From contig NZ_JBGGTQ010000003.1 in assembly GCF_041320705.1 (NCBI RefSeq), positions 372,001 through 436,000 on the forward strand: a DNA stretch of 64,000 nucleotides. Reading direction: 5' to 3'. The notes under the pieces are model-generated. The model did not search any database, was not told the origin of the DNA, and saw nothing but the letters and a program-made list of their open reading frames with translations. Both the position numbers and the translations under genes were made by a program. Of the stretch, positions 14,209-23,307 are shown piece after piece (the first letter of the stretch is position 1; each line of letters starts with the position of its first letter). The DNA is from Kineococcus mangrovi (lineage in GTDB: Bacteria; Actinomycetota; Actinomycetes; Actinomycetales; Kineococcaceae).

Positions 14209-15411
14209 ATGAGCAGCCAGACCCGCACCAGCGCCCCCAGCCTCGCGACCGTCGACGCCCCGATCGACGTCGAGTACCTCACGAGCACCCTCATGGAGAT
14301 GCTCCGGATCCCCAGCCCCTCCGGGCGCACCGACGCCGTCATGCAGGCCGTCGGCGACCACGTCGCCGCCCTCGGGATCCCGTTCGACCTGACCCGCCGG
14401 GGCATCCTGCGCGCGACCCTGCGCGGGCGCACGGACAAGGTGCGCCGGGCGGTCGTCGTGCACGCCGACACCATCGGGCTCATGGTCAAGCGGGTGAAGG
14501 CGTCCGGCCGGCTCGAGGTCGTGCCCGTCGGCAGCCACAGCGCCCGCTTCTCCGAGGGGGCGCACGTGACGATCTTCACCGACGACCACGACCGCGTGTA
14601 CACGGGCACGGTGCTGCCGCTGAAGAGCAGCGGGCACACCTTCGGCGACGAGATCGACACCCAGGGCGTCGGGTGGCCGCAGGTCGAGATCCGCATCGAC
14701 GAACCCGTCGACTCCGCCGAGGACGTGCGCGCGCTCGGCGTCGAGGTCGGCGACTACGTGGCCCTGGACGCGGCCCCGCAGCTGACCCGCCGCGGCTACG
14801 TCAAGTCCCGCCACCTCGACGACAAGGCCGGCCTCGCCGCGTGCCTGGCGGCGCTCAAGGCGCTGCGGGACGCGGACCTGCCGCTCGCCGTCAGCGCCCA
14901 GTTCCTCGTCACGATCGGGGAGGAGGTCGGGTTCGGCGCCACCCACGGCCTCGCCGGTGACGTGGCCGAACTCGTCGCCGTGGACAACGCGGTCGTGGCC
15001 GAGGGGCAGAACTCCCGCGAGGAGATGGTCAGCGTCGCCATGCTCGACATGACCGGACCCTTCGACTACCACCTGTCCCGCCGCCTGCAGGGCCTGGCCC
15101 GCGAGCACGACATCCCCGCCGTCCGGGACGTCTACCGGCACTACCGCTCCGACGCCGCCCCCGCCCTGGAGGCCGGGATCGAGGCCCGGCACGCCCTGCT
15201 CGGGTTCGGGCTGGACTCCAGCCACGGCCACGAGCGCGCCCACGTCGACGGGCTCGTCGCCCTCGCGCGACTGCTCGTCGTGTACCTCCAGAGCGGGCTG
15301 ACCTTCGACGACTGGGACCAGTCCGACTCCGGTTCCCTGGCCGACTTCCCCAGCCTCAGCGTGCAGCCGGCCGACCCCGAACCCCTCGACCGGACCGTCG
15401 TCGCGGACTGA
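14209..15411 (+). CDS. M42-family peptidase of the NAGGN osmoprotectant system
   Basis: A 400-residue metallo-aminopeptidase-like protein. Metal-ligand segments are VVVHADTIGLMVKRV, the bridging Asp in KSRHLDDKAGLAACLAALK, the catalytic Glu pair in TIGEEVGFGATHG, VAVDNAVVAEGQ and GLDSSHGHERAHVDG near the C-terminus. It matches the M42 hydrolase found as the third gene in NAGGN loci and probably turns over NAGGN or its precursor peptide. It is normally adjacent to ngg but here is separated by 4.8 kb. Start ATG 14209 (GTG 14206 adjacent). It now needs its own promoter or distant read-through. Confidence 0.9.
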   Translation: MSSQTRTSAPSLATVDAPIDVEYLTSTLMEMLRIPSPSGRTDAVMQAVGDHVAALGIPFDLTRRGILRATLRGRTDKVRRAVVVHADTIGLMVKRVKASGRLEVVPVGSHSARFSEGAHVTIFTDDHDRVYTGTVLPLKSSGHTFGDEIDTQGVGWPQVEIRIDEPVDSAEDVRALGVEVGDYVALDAAPQLTRRGYVKSRHLDDKAGLAACLAALKALRDADLPLAVSAQFLVTIGEEVGFGATHGLAGDVAELVAVDNAVVAEGQNSREEMVSVAMLDMTGPFDYHLSRRLQGLAREHDIPAVRDVYRHYRSDAAPALEAGIEARHALLGFGLDSSHGHERAHVDGLVALARLLVVYLQSGLTFDDWDQSDSGSLADFPSLSVQPADPEPLDRTVVAD

Positions 15412-15414
15412 CCG

Positions 15415-15451
15415 GGCGCCCGGTCCCGCCGCGGCGGGGAGTCCGGGCGCC
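15415..15451 (+). terminator. Strong hairpin after the M42 peptidase
   Basis: A 9-bp outer stem (GGCGCCCGG with CCGGGCGCC) plus an inner TCCCGCC / GGCGGGGA stem begins 4 nt after the stop codon. No U-tract. Confidence 0.6.
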
Positions 15452-15607
15452 GCCTGCCGGTGGTGGAGGTCACCGGCCCGCACCGCGTCACCGGGCCGGC
15501 CGGGGAGTGCGTCGCGGAACCGGCGGGACGTGTCGAGCACGCCCGGGGGCGGTTCCGGACGCCGGCGCGGAGGGATAGCTTGGGCGCCCCCGGGCGAAGG
15601 AGCTCCC

Positions 15608-16633
15608 ATGCACGTCCCCACGAAGCTGCTCGACGACCCCGCCGACGCCGTCACCGACGCGCTGCGCGGGCTGGCCGCGGTCCACCCCGAGCTGACCGTC
15701 GACCTCGAGCACCACGTCGTCTCCCGCAACCACGACCACCACGGGGACCACCGGCCCGGCAAGGTCGGCCTCGTCTCCGGCGGCGGGTCCGGGCACGAAC
15801 CCCTGCACGCCGGGTTCGTCGGTCTCGGCATGCTCGACGCGGCCGCCTGCGGGGCGGTGTTCACCTCACCCGTGCCCGACCAGGTGCTGGCCGCGACGAC
15901 GGCCGCCTCCAGCGGCGGCGGGGTGGTGCACGTCGTGAAGAACTACACCGGCGACGTCCTGAACTTCCAGATGGCCGCCGAGCTCGCCGACGACGAGGAC
16001 ATCGCCGTCGAGACCGTCCTCGTCGACGACGACGTCGCCGTCACCGACAGCCTCTACACCGCCGGCCGCCGCGGCACCGGCGGGACGCTGTTCGTCGAGA
16101 AGGTCCTCGGCGCCGCCGCCGAGCAGGGCATGGCGCTGGCCGACGTCGCCGCTCTCGGCCGGGACGTCGTGGCCCGCAGCCGCAGCTTCGGGGTGGCGCT
16201 GAGCCCCTGCACGACACCGGGGTCGGACCGTCCCGGTTTCGACCTCGAACCCGGGGAGATGGAGCTGGGCATCGGCATCCACGGCGAACCCGGCCGCCGG
16301 CGCGTGCCCGTCCCGGCCACCGGGGTGGCCCGGGAGGTGGCGCGGGTCTCCGTCGCCGCCATCGCCGACGACGTGCCGCTGGACGGCGAGGAGCTGCTGC
16401 TGCTCGTCAACGGGATGGGCGGCACCCCGCTGCTGGAGCTGCAGGTGCTCGCCGGTGACGTCGTCACCGAGCTCACCGGGCGCGGGGCGCGCATCGCGCG
16501 GGCCCTGGTCGGCAACCACGTCACGAGTCTGGAGATGGCGGGCGCCATGGTGAGCGTGTGCCGCGCGACCCCGCAGCTGCTGCAGCTGTGGGACGCCCCC
16601 GTCCGCACCCCGGCGTTGCGGTGGGGCGCGTGA
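15608..16633 (+). CDS. dhaK: Dihydroxyacetone kinase subunit DhaK
   Basis: A 341-residue substrate-binding subunit of PTS-dependent dihydroxyacetone kinase. Visible motifs are [34 protein letters not shown] and [10 protein letters not shown], where His225 would bind dihydroxyacetone covalently. Start ATG 15608 has GAAGGAG 8 nt upstream. A GATAGCTT hexamer region about 30 nt upstream may be its -10. The downstream dhaL start overlaps its stop by 4 nt, so dhaKLM is a tightly coupled operon. Confidence 0.95.
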   Translation: MHVPTKLLDDPADAVTDALRGLAAVHPELTVDLEHHVVSRNHDHHGDHRPGKVGLVSGGGSGHEPLHAGFVGLGMLDAAACGAVFTSPVPDQVLAATTAASSGGGVVHVVKNYTGDVLNFQMAAELADDEDIAVETVLVDDDVAVTDSLYTAGRRGTGGTLFVEKVLGAAAEQGMALADVAALGRDVVARSRSFGVALSPCTTPGSDRPGFDLEPGEMELGIGIHGEPGRRRVPVPATGVAREVARVSVAAIADDVPLDGEELLLLVNGMGGTPLLELQVLAGDVVTELTGRGARIARALVGNHVTSLEMAGAMVSVCRATPQLLQLWDAPVRTPALRWGA

Positions 16634-17253
16634 GCGCCGCGCTCACCGCCGCCGGGGTGCGGGACTGGCTGCAGCGCTTCGCGACCGCCGTCGACGAGCA
16701 CGCCGGCGAGCTGACCGACCTCGACCGCCCCATCGGGGACTCCGACCACGGGGTGAACCTGCAGCGCGGGACGCACGCCGTCCTCGCCGCGCTCGACGCC
16801 GCCGACCCCGCCACCCCGGGGGCAGCGCTCGTCAAGGCGGGGTCCACCCTCGTCAGCACCGTGGGCGGCGCCAGCGGGCCCCTGTTCGGGACGCTGCTGC
16901 GCCGGACCGGCAAGGCCCTGGGGGACGCCGACCCCGTCGACGCGGCGGCGCTCGCGGCCGGGCTGCGGGCGGGTCTGGACGCCGTCACGGCCCTCGGCGG
17001 GGCGCAGGTGGGCGAGGCGACCCTCGTCGACGCGCTGGCCCCGGCCGTCGAGGCGCTGGAGGCCGGTGGTTCCGCGCAGGAGGCCGCCGGGGCCGCCGAG
17101 CGCGGGGCCGCCTCCACCGACGACCTCGTGGCCCGCAAGGGCCGCGCGAGCTACCTCGGCGAGCGGGGGATCGGGCACCGCGACCCCGGGGCCGTCTCGA
17201 TCGCGCTGCTCTTCGCGGCGCTCGCCGGGTCGACCGCGGAGGACGGCTCGTGA
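16630..17253 (+). CDS. dhaL: Dihydroxyacetone kinase subunit DhaL
   Basis: A 207-residue ADP-binding subunit. The Mg-ADP binding Asp cluster appears as [18 protein letters not shown], and the nucleotide loop as [14 protein letters not shown]. It accepts phosphate from DhaM and passes it to dihydroxyacetone held by DhaK. Start GTG 16630 overlaps the dhaK stop as GTGA. The C-terminal [21 protein letters not shown] segment is typical. Normal length. Confidence 0.95.
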   Translation: MSAALTAAGVRDWLQRFATAVDEHAGELTDLDRPIGDSDHGVNLQRGTHAVLAALDAADPATPGAALVKAGSTLVSTVGGASGPLFGTLLRRTGKALGDADPVDAAALAAGLRAGLDAVTALGGAQVGEATLVDALAPAVEALEAGGSAQEAAGAAERGAASTDDLVARKGRASYLGERGIGHRDPGAVSIALLFAALAGSTAEDGS

Positions 17254-17639
17254 GCGTGCGCGTCGTGCTCCTGTCGCACAGCGCCGACGTGGCCCGCGGC
17301 GTCGCCGACCTCGCCGGGCAGATGGCCCCCTCGGCGACCGTCGTCCCCGTGGGCGGGACGGCGGACGGCCGCCTCGGGACCGACGCCGACGCCCTCGAAG
17401 CGGCCGTGACGGCCGGGCTGGACGCGGGTGCGGAGGTCGCCGTGCTCGTCGACCTCGGCAGCGCCGTCCTCACGGCCCGGACCGTGCTCGCCGACCTGCC
17501 CGACCAGGCGCCCGTCGCGCTCGTCGACGCCCCGTTCGTCGAGGGGGCCGTCGCCGCCGTCGTGACGGCCTCGACGGGCGCCGCGCTCGCCGAGGTGGTC
17601 GCGCAGGCCGAGCTCGCGCGGGACCTGCGCAAGGGCTGA
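17250..17639 (+). CDS. dhaM: Phosphotransferase DhaM, EIIA-man domain only
   Basis: A 129-residue PTS IIA-mannose-type phosphocarrier. His10 in VVLLSHS is the phosphorylation site, and the [14 protein letters not shown] segment is characteristic. It receives phosphate from HPr and rephosphorylates ADP on DhaL. It lacks the HPr-like and EI-like extensions found in the E. coli protein, which is usual in Gram-positives. Start GTG 17250 overlaps dhaL by 4 nt. It depends on general PTS proteins encoded elsewhere. Confidence 0.93.
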   Translation: MSVRVVLLSHSADVARGVADLAGQMAPSATVVPVGGTADGRLGTDADALEAAVTAGLDAGAEVAVLVDLGSAVLTARTVLADLPDQAPVALVDAPFVEGAVAAVVTASTGAALAEVVAQAELARDLRKG

Positions 17640-17645
17640 GCCTGG

Positions 17646-17651
17646 CAGGAT
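17646..17651 (+). promoter_or_regulatory. -10 hexamer for pabAB, leaderless
   Basis: CAGGAT ending 6 nt before GTG 17658, with no Shine-Dalgarno. Pattern shared with many genes here. Confidence 0.4.
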
Positions 17652-17657
17652 CCCCCC

Positions 17658-19622
17658 GTGCGCTGGCTCGTCGTGGACAACCACGACTCCTACACCCACA
17701 ACCTGGTGCAGCTGCTGGCCGTGGCCTCGGGCACCGAACCGGTCGTCGTCAGCGACGACGACGTGGCACCGGGGGAGCTGGACCTGGGGGGTTTCGCCGG
17801 GGTGGTGGTCTCCCCGGGACCGGGCCACCCGGCCGTCCCGCGGGACTTCGCGCTGTCCGCCGACGTCCTGGCCCGGGCGCAGGTGCCCGTCCTCGGGGTG
17901 TGCCTGGGGATGCAGGGGATCGCGCTGGCGGCCGGGGCCGTCGTCGACGCCGCACCGCAGCCGCGGCACGGGTTCGTCGAGCACGTCCGGCACACGGGCG
18001 GGTCCGTCCTGGCCGGGCTGCCGCAGGGTTTCGACGCCACCCGGTACCACTCGTTCCGCGTCGCCGAACCCCTGCCGGACGTCCTGGAACCCCTCGCCTG
18101 GGGCCAGGACGGCGTGCTCATGGCGCTGCGGCACCGGGAACGCCCGCAGGTCGGGGTGCAGTTCCACCCCGAGTCGGTCGCCAGCGCGTGCGGCCCGCGG
18201 ATCGTGGAGAACTTCGTGCGCTGGTGCCGCCGGTGGGGCCACCCCCGCCGGTACCGGCTGCACGCCCGCCGGCGGCCGGGGCTCGTCGACGCCGAGGCTG
18301 TGCTGGCGCGGCTGCTGGCCGGGGACGACGCGTTCTGGCTGGACTCGGCGACCCGCGGCGCCGGCTCGGGCCGGTTCTCCTTCCTCGGGCCGCTCACCGG
18401 ACCCGCGGAGACGTCCCTCGCGGCGCTGTCCGAGCGGCTGGGCGAGGTCGGTGTCGACGGTGCGCAGGATGTGCCGTTCGAGTTCGCGGGCGGGTACGTC
18501 GGGTGGGCCGGGTACGAGGCCAAGGACGAGTGCGGTCTCCCCGTCGCCCGTGACGGGTCCCGCGACGCCGGGACGCCCGCGGCCCGCTGGGTGTTCGTCG
18601 ACCGGTTCCTGGCCCTGGACCACGACGAGGACGCCACCTGGGTGTGCGCGCTGGCCGAGGAGGGTTCCCCGACGCCCGGGTGGCTGGAGGGGACGGCCGA
18701 CGCCCTCGACGCCCTCGAACCTCTGCCCGACCCCGCCCCGGCCCCCGACCTGCCCGTCGTCCTCGACACGGCGCCGGGGCGCTACCGGGACGACGTCGTG
18801 GCCGCGCAGGAGCAGCTGCGGGCCGGGGAGAGCTACGAGGTCTGCCTCACGACGCAGGCCCGGGTCCCCGTGGACCCGTCCCCGGACGCGGGGGTGGCGG
18901 CCTACCGGCGGTTGCGCCGGGCGAACCCCGCCCCCTACGCCGCGTACCTGCGCTCCGGTGGCGTGGAGGTCGTCGGCAGTTCCCCCGAACGCTTCCTGCG
19001 CGTCGGCGGGGACGGGCAGGTGGAGACGAGGCCCGTCAAGGGGACGGCGCCGGTGGACACCGACCCCGCGGCGCTGCGCGCGGACCCGAAGACCCGCGCC
19101 GAGAACCTCATGGTCGTCGACCTGCTGCGCAACGACCTCGGCCGGGTCTGCTCGCCCGGTTCGGTCACCGTCCCGCACCTCATGGCGACCGAGACCCTCG
19201 CCACCGTGCACCAGCTCGTGACGACCGTCCGCGGCCGGCTGCGCCCCGACGTCTCCGCCGTCGAGTGCCTGCGCGCCTGCTTCCCGCCGGGGTCGATGAC
19301 GGGGGCGCCGAAGCTGCGGACCACCGAGATCGTCGACGCCCTCGAACAGCGCCCGCGGGGGATCTACTCCGGGACCCTCGGCTGGTTCTCCCTCACCGGC
19401 GCCGCCGACCTCGCCGTCGTCATCCGCACCGCGGTGCGCGTGGGGCGGGAGTGGCGGGTCGGGGCCGGCGGTGCCGTGGTGCTGGACTCCGACCCCGACG
19501 CCGAGGTCGCGGAGGTGCTGCTGAAGCTGCGGGCCCCCCTCGCGGCGCTCACGACGCGACGGGTCCCGGGCACACCTCCCGGCGTCCCGCGCCGGGACGT
19601 CAGTCCGCCACGTCGAGCGTGA
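17658..19622 (+). CDS. pabAB: Fused aminodeoxychorismate synthase PabA-PabB
   Basis: A 654-residue fusion. The N-terminal glutamine amidotransferase has the nucleophile in VLGVCLGMQGIAL and the His-Glu pair in VGVQFHPESV. The chorismate-binding PabB domain has EVVGSSPERFLR, TRPVKGTAPVD, ENLMVVDLLRNDLGR and PPGSMTGAPKLRT. It makes 4-amino-4-deoxychorismate for folate synthesis, which pabC on the facing strand converts to p-aminobenzoate. The PVKG motif (rather than PIAG) supports PabB over TrpE. The last 23 nt overlap the converging reductase gene. The C-terminal tail after about residue 630 is low complexity. Confidence 0.94.
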   Translation: MRWLVVDNHDSYTHNLVQLLAVASGTEPVVVSDDDVAPGELDLGGFAGVVVSPGPGHPAVPRDFALSADVLARAQVPVLGVCLGMQGIALAAGAVVDAAPQPRHGFVEHVRHTGGSVLAGLPQGFDATRYHSFRVAEPLPDVLEPLAWGQDGVLMALRHRERPQVGVQFHPESVASACGPRIVENFVRWCRRWGHPRRYRLHARRRPGLVDAEAVLARLLAGDDAFWLDSATRGAGSGRFSFLGPLTGPAETSLAALSERLGEVGVDGAQDVPFEFAGGYVGWAGYEAKDECGLPVARDGSRDAGTPAARWVFVDRFLALDHDEDATWVCALAEEGSPTPGWLEGTADALDALEPLPDPAPAPDLPVVLDTAPGRYRDDVVAAQEQLRAGESYEVCLTTQARVPVDPSPDAGVAAYRRLRRANPAPYAAYLRSGGVEVVGSSPERFLRVGGDGQVETRPVKGTAPVDTDPAALRADPKTRAENLMVVDLLRNDLGRVCSPGSVTVPHLMATETLATVHQLVTTVRGRLRPDVSAVECLRACFPPGSMTGAPKLRTTEIVDALEQRPRGIYSGTLGWFSLTGAADLAVVIRTAVRVGREWRVGAGGAVVLDSDPDAEVAEVLLKLRAPLAALTTRRVPGTPPGVPRRDVSPPRRA

Positions 19623-20820
19623 ACCCCCTGCGGCGCAGACGGTCCACGAGGGGGGTGCCGATGCCCGTGGCGGGCGTCAGGACCCCCGCCCGCGCGGGCA
19701 GGCGGTCGCCGTCCAGGGCGAGCGCCAGGGCGCTCTCGCCGAGCATGACCGCGGTCGCGGCGTACCCGGGATCGCCCTGGGCGGCCACGGTGACGGTGGC
19801 GCGCCGTCCGGACTCCGTGCGCGCGTCCAGGCGCAGCCGGAAGCGCCCCGTGCGGCGGGTGCGCTCGCTGGGACCTGCACCGGGGGAGGGCAGCACGCGG
19901 TCGAGCAGCGGGCGCAGGGGCTGGACGGCCAGCAGACCCGTGAGCCCGGCCAGCACCCCCGTGACCGCGCTCGCCCGCAGCGCCGCGGTGCGCCCGGAGA
20001 ACGCCACGACCTCCGCGTACCGCAGCCGCGGCCCGTAGGCGTGGTCCAGCAGGGCGTTGCTGCGCCGCACCACCCGGGTGTTGTACGAGGCCATGACGAA
20101 AGGCGCCACCCAGTCGCCGGCCCCCTCGCGCCGGTGCGGGCGGAACGTGTCCGGCTGGGCGCCCAGGTCGGGTTCGCCGTCCCGGTCCGGGCTCAGGGCG
20201 TACGGGTCGGCCACCAGGGCCCGCGCCCGCCGGTCCCGGCGCGCGGTGTCCAGCTGCAGGCGCAGGGAGTCGACCGTGCCGCCGCTGAACCCGCCGCGCA
20301 CGGACAGCACCTCCAGCGTGGCGCTCACCAGCGGGTCGTCGTCGCGCCGGCGAGCCCACTCGTGCGCGAGCAGCACGGCCAGGTCCGAGGGCACCGAGTC
20401 GAAGCCGCACGAGTGCACGATCCGCGCCCCGCCGGCCCGGGCCTCCTCCTCGACGGTGTCGATGCTGCGGCGCACGAACAGGACCTCACCGGTCAGGTCG
20501 GCGTAGTGGGTGCCGGCGCGGGCGCACGCCCGCACCAGCGGCAGGCCGTGGCGCAGGTAGGGGCCGACGGTCGAGACCACCACGCGCGCCGACTCCGCGA
20601 GCGCGCGCAGCGACCCGTCGTCGGAGGCGTCGGCGACCACGAGCGGCCACCCCGCGGCGGCGGGGCCCAGGTCGCGGGCCACGGCCGCCAGGCGCTCGCG
20701 GGAGCGGCCGGCCAGGGCGATCCGCGTCCCGGCCGGCGCGTGCGCGGCGAGGTGGGCCGCGGTGAGCCGGCCGACGAAGCCGGAGGCGCCGAACAGCACG
20801 ATGTCCACGTCGCGAGCCAC
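19600..20820 (-). CDS. Saccharopine dehydrogenase-like NAD(P)-binding reductase
   Basis: A 406-residue protein with an N-terminal Rossmann motif (VLFGASGFVGRLTAAHLAA), VVVSTVGPYLRHG and YADLTGEVLFVR, then HSCGFDSVPSDLAVLLAHEW. This is the saccharopine dehydrogenase / trans-acting enoyl reductase family, which in actinobacteria includes lipid and phthiocerol-pathway reductases as well as many unassigned proteins. Substrate unknown. Start GTG 20820 sits 6 nt after a TAGCGT hexamer. It converges on pabAB, overlapping 23 nt, with pabC 70 nt upstream; no functional link is evident. Confidence 0.85.
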   Translation of the reverse strand: MARDVDIVLFGASGFVGRLTAAHLAAHAPAGTRIALAGRSRERLAAVARDLGPAAAGWPLVVADASDDGSLRALAESARVVVSTVGPYLRHGLPLVRACARAGTHYADLTGEVLFVRRSIDTVEEEARAGGARIVHSCGFDSVPSDLAVLLAHEWARRRDDDPLVSATLEVLSVRGGFSGGTVDSLRLQLDTARRDRRARALVADPYALSPDRDGEPDLGAQPDTFRPHRREGAGDWVAPFVMASYNTRVVRRSNALLDHAYGPRLRYAEVVAFSGRTAALRASAVTGVLAGLTGLLAVQPLRPLLDRVLPSPGAGPSERTRRTGRFRLRLDARTESGRRATVTVAAQGDPGYAATAVMLGESALALALDGDRLPARAGVLTPATGIGTPLVDRLRRRGFTLDVAD

Positions 20821-20826
20821 GACCGC

Positions 20827-20832
20827 ACGCTA
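20827..20832 (-). promoter_or_regulatory. -10 hexamer for the saccharopine dehydrogenase-like gene
   Basis: Minus-strand TAGCGT, 6 nt before GTG 20820; no Shine-Dalgarno. Suggests an independent leaderless transcript. Confidence 0.4.
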
Positions 20833-20890
20833 GCCCGTCGGTCCCGGCGACCGGTGCGGTCCCGGCGATCGGGTCCGGGGACCGCCGGGC

Positions 20891-21700
20891 TCAGAGCCCC
20901 ACGGCGGTGCGCTGCAGCCTCCCGGTGAGGGTCGCGTCGACGGGCAGGGGCGCGCCGTCGAGCGAACGGACGGGGGCGGCTCCGCGCAGGCTCGACAGCA
21001 ACCACGCCCCGTCGGCGCGCAGCAGGTCGGCGGGACGGCAGGACGCCTCGCGCGCGGCGAGCTCCACGGCGAGGGCCGCCAGGGTCGTGCCCGGCAGGAC
21101 GGCGCGGCCCGCCTGCGGCGGGGTCCACCAGCGCCCCCGCGCGCACCACAGCAGGTTCGCCGTGGGGGCCTCCAGCACCTCACCGGCGCCGTCGAGGAAC
21201 AGGGCGTCGTCGGCGCCGCGGCGACGCGCCTCGCGCAGCGCGGCGGAGTTCACGGCGTACGAGGACGTCTTGGCGGCCCTCAGCAGCCACGGCGCGTCCG
21301 GGACCGTGCTCGCGCCGCGCGCCAGCGTCACGACGTGGACGCCGTCCCGGCCGCGCCGGACGCCCGCCGGCAGCGGGCGCAGGGTCGCGGTGCACACCCC
21401 GGCCGACGCCGCCAGCCGCAGCACGGCCTCCGCGCCGGCGGGGACGTCGTCGGTGATCCCCACCACCAGGTCCGCCCACGCGGCGCGGTCCAGCCGGTGG
21501 CCGAGCACCGCGGCCGACCGCTCGAAGCGGTCCAGGTGCTCGGGCAGCCGGACGACGCGCGGCGGTGTCCCGCCGTGGACGAGGAGGGTCTCGAAGACCC
21601 CGTCCCCGCGCAGCCCCGGGTCGTCGGCGGGCACCACCGGGGCGTCCCAGGGGACCTCGCCGGTCCCGAGGACCGCCGTCCGGGGTCGTGGAGCGCTCAC
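20891..21700 (-). CDS. pabC: Aminodeoxychorismate lyase (class IV aminotransferase fold)
   Basis: A 269-residue PLP enzyme. The PLP lysine is in LRAAKTSSYAVNSAAL, and the class IV signature EVLEAPTANLLWC is present, as is GLRGDGVFETLLV at the N-terminus. It releases p-aminobenzoate and pyruvate from aminodeoxychorismate. Assignment over branched-chain aminotransferase rests on length, sequence style and the neighbouring pabAB. GTG 21700 was chosen to avoid overlap with xseB; GTG 21736 is possible and would overlap it by 20 nt. Downstream of xseAB on the same strand. Confidence 0.85.
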   Translation of the reverse strand: MSAPRPRTAVLGTGEVPWDAPVVPADDPGLRGDGVFETLLVHGGTPPRVVRLPEHLDRFERSAAVLGHRLDRAAWADLVVGITDDVPAGAEAVLRLAASAGVCTATLRPLPAGVRRGRDGVHVVTLARGASTVPDAPWLLRAAKTSSYAVNSAALREARRRGADDALFLDGAGEVLEAPTANLLWCARGRWWTPPQAGRAVLPGTTLAALAVELAAREASCRPADLLRADGAWLLSSLRGAAPVRSLDGAPLPVDATLTGRLQRTAVGL

Positions 21701-21716
21701 CCCGCGGTGCTGCGGG

Positions 21717-21944
21717 TCACTCGTCGTCGGTCCCACCGGCGGCGTCCAGGCGCTCGCGGGCGCCGTCGAGCCACACCTGGCAGCGGTCGGCCAGGGCCTC
21801 CCCGCGCTCCCACAGCGCCAGCGCCTCCTCCAGGCCGGTGCCGCCGGTCTCCAGGCGGCGCACGACGTCCACCAGCTCGTCGCGGGCCTGCTCGTAGCTC
21901 AGCTCGCCGGGGTCGGGCAGGGTCTGGGTGGTCTCCTCGGGCAC
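21717..21944 (-). CDS. xseB: Exodeoxyribonuclease VII small subunit
   Basis: A 75-residue protein with the compact XseB helical pattern ([20 protein letters not shown] then [20 protein letters not shown]). It forms the multi-subunit small component that assembles with XseA to degrade single-stranded DNA. It lies 34 nt downstream of xseA. A TAGCCT hexamer ends 6 nt before GTG 21944, so it may also have its own leaderless start. Confidence 0.94.
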   Translation of the reverse strand: MPEETTQTLPDPGELSYEQARDELVDVVRRLETGGTGLEEALALWERGEALADRCQVWLDGARERLDAAGGTDDE

Positions 21945-21978
21945 CCCGGGAGGCTACCCAGCCGCCGGGCCCGGCCGG

Positions 21979-23238
21979 TCACCCCGCGGTGGCCGCGACC
22001 TCCCCGTCGGCCAGCCGCAGCCGCAGCGCGGTGCCGGCCGGGGCGTCCGCCGGCTCGCGCACGAGGGGCCCGTCCGCGCGCTGCACGACGGCGTACCCCC
22101 GCAGCAGCGTCGAGCGCGGGGACAGCGCGCGCACGCTCGTGCGCAGGTGCTCCACGTCGACGGCCGCCCGGTCCAGGCGGGCCGCCAGGGCCCGGCGCGC
22201 CCGCTCCCGCAGCCCGTCGACCTCCGCGGCGCGCGTGTCGACCAGGACGTGGGGAGCGGCGAGCACCGGCCGGCTGCGCAGGGCGGCCAGCGCGTGCTCC
22301 TCGCGCCCGACCCGGCCCGCGACCGCGCGCCGTGCCCGCGCCCGCAGCTGACGCACCCCGGCCAGCTCCTCGACCACGTCCGGGACCACGAGGCGGGCCG
22401 CGTCCGTCGGCGTCGAGGCGCGCACGTCGGCGACGAGGTCGACGAGCGGGTTGTCCACCTCGTGCCCGATGGCCGAGACCACGGGGGTGCGGGCGGCGGC
22501 CACAGCGCGCACGAGGGTCTCGTTGCTGAAGGGCAGCAGGTCCTCGACACCGCCGCCGCCGCGGGCCAGGACGACGACCTCCACGGCGGGGTCGGCGTCG
22601 AGCTCGGCGAGCGCGGCCACGACCTCGGGGACGGCGTTCGGGCCCTGGACGGCCACCTCGCGCACCTCGAAGCGGACGGCGGGCCAGCGCAGGCGGGCGT
22701 TCTCCACGACGTCGCGCTCGGCGGCCGAGGCCCGCCCGCAGACCAGGCCGACGGTGCGGGGCAGGAACGGCAGCGGCCGCTTGCGGTCGGCGTCGAACAG
22801 GCCCTCGCTGCGCAGCACGCGCTTGAGGTGCTCCAGGCGGGCCAGGAGCTCACCGACCCCGACGGGTCGCACGTCGTCGGCGGCCAGGCTCAGCGAACCG
22901 CGCTTGGCGAAGAACTCCGGCCGGGCGTGCACGACGACGCGGGTGCCGTGGGTCACGCCCTCCGGCAGGGCCTCGCGCAGCCGGCCCAGCGCGCGGCGCG
23001 CGATCGTCACCGGCAGGGACATGTCGGTGTCGGCGTCGCGCAGCGTCACGAAGACCACGGAGGAGCCGGGCCGGTCGGTGACCTGCACGACCTGCCCCTC
23101 GACCCACGTCCACGGCATCTTCGCGATGTAGGCGTCCATCTTGGCGGCGAGCAGCCGCACGGGCCACGGGTTCTCGGCGGTCGTCTCCCCGGCGGTGGTG
23201 GGACGGCGCGGGGGCGGGTCGGCGGGCGCGGCGGGCAC
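21979..23238 (-). CDS. xseA: Exodeoxyribonuclease VII large subunit
   Basis: A 419-residue protein. An N-terminal OB-fold ([15 protein letters not shown] then [18 protein letters not shown]) precedes the catalytic domain with [40 protein letters not shown] and the core [20 protein letters not shown], then DAARLVVP. The coiled helical region and the closing [11 protein letters not shown] segment are normal. Start GTG 23238 follows GGGAGAGGA. The frame extends to 24849, but that part is a shadow of ispH. Divergent from ispH. Confidence 0.95.
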   Translation of the reverse strand: MPAAPADPPPRRPTTAGETTAENPWPVRLLAAKMDAYIAKMPWTWVEGQVVQVTDRPGSSVVFVTLRDADTDMSLPVTIARRALGRLREALPEGVTHGTRVVVHARPEFFAKRGSLSLAADDVRPVGVGELLARLEHLKRVLRSEGLFDADRKRPLPFLPRTVGLVCGRASAAERDVVENARLRWPAVRFEVREVAVQGPNAVPEVVAALAELDADPAVEVVVLARGGGGVEDLLPFSNETLVRAVAAARTPVVSAIGHEVDNPLVDLVADVRASTPTDAARLVVPDVVEELAGVRQLRARARRAVAGRVGREEHALAALRSRPVLAAPHVLVDTRAAEVDGLRERARRALAARLDRAAVDVEHLRTSVRALSPRSTLLRGYAVVQRADGPLVREPADAPAGTALRLRLADGEVAATAG

Positions 23239-23294
23239 GTGGGCATCCTCTCCCGGCCTGCTCCCGCGGTGGGGCCGGGGCGGGTGCGCCGACC

Positions 23295-23300
23295 TACCAT
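23295..23300 (+). promoter_or_regulatory. -10 hexamer that decides the ispH start
   Basis: TACCAT overlaps the ATG at 23299, so that ATG would not be transcribed. The hexamer ends 7 nt before GTG 23308, which is then the likely leaderless start. Confidence 0.45.
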
Positions 23301-23307
23301 GGGTGCT

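Noticed and set aside
23299-23301. ATG 23299 as the ispH start
   Set aside because: It overlaps the TACCAT -10 hexamer; GTG 23308 fits the window-wide leaderless spacing.
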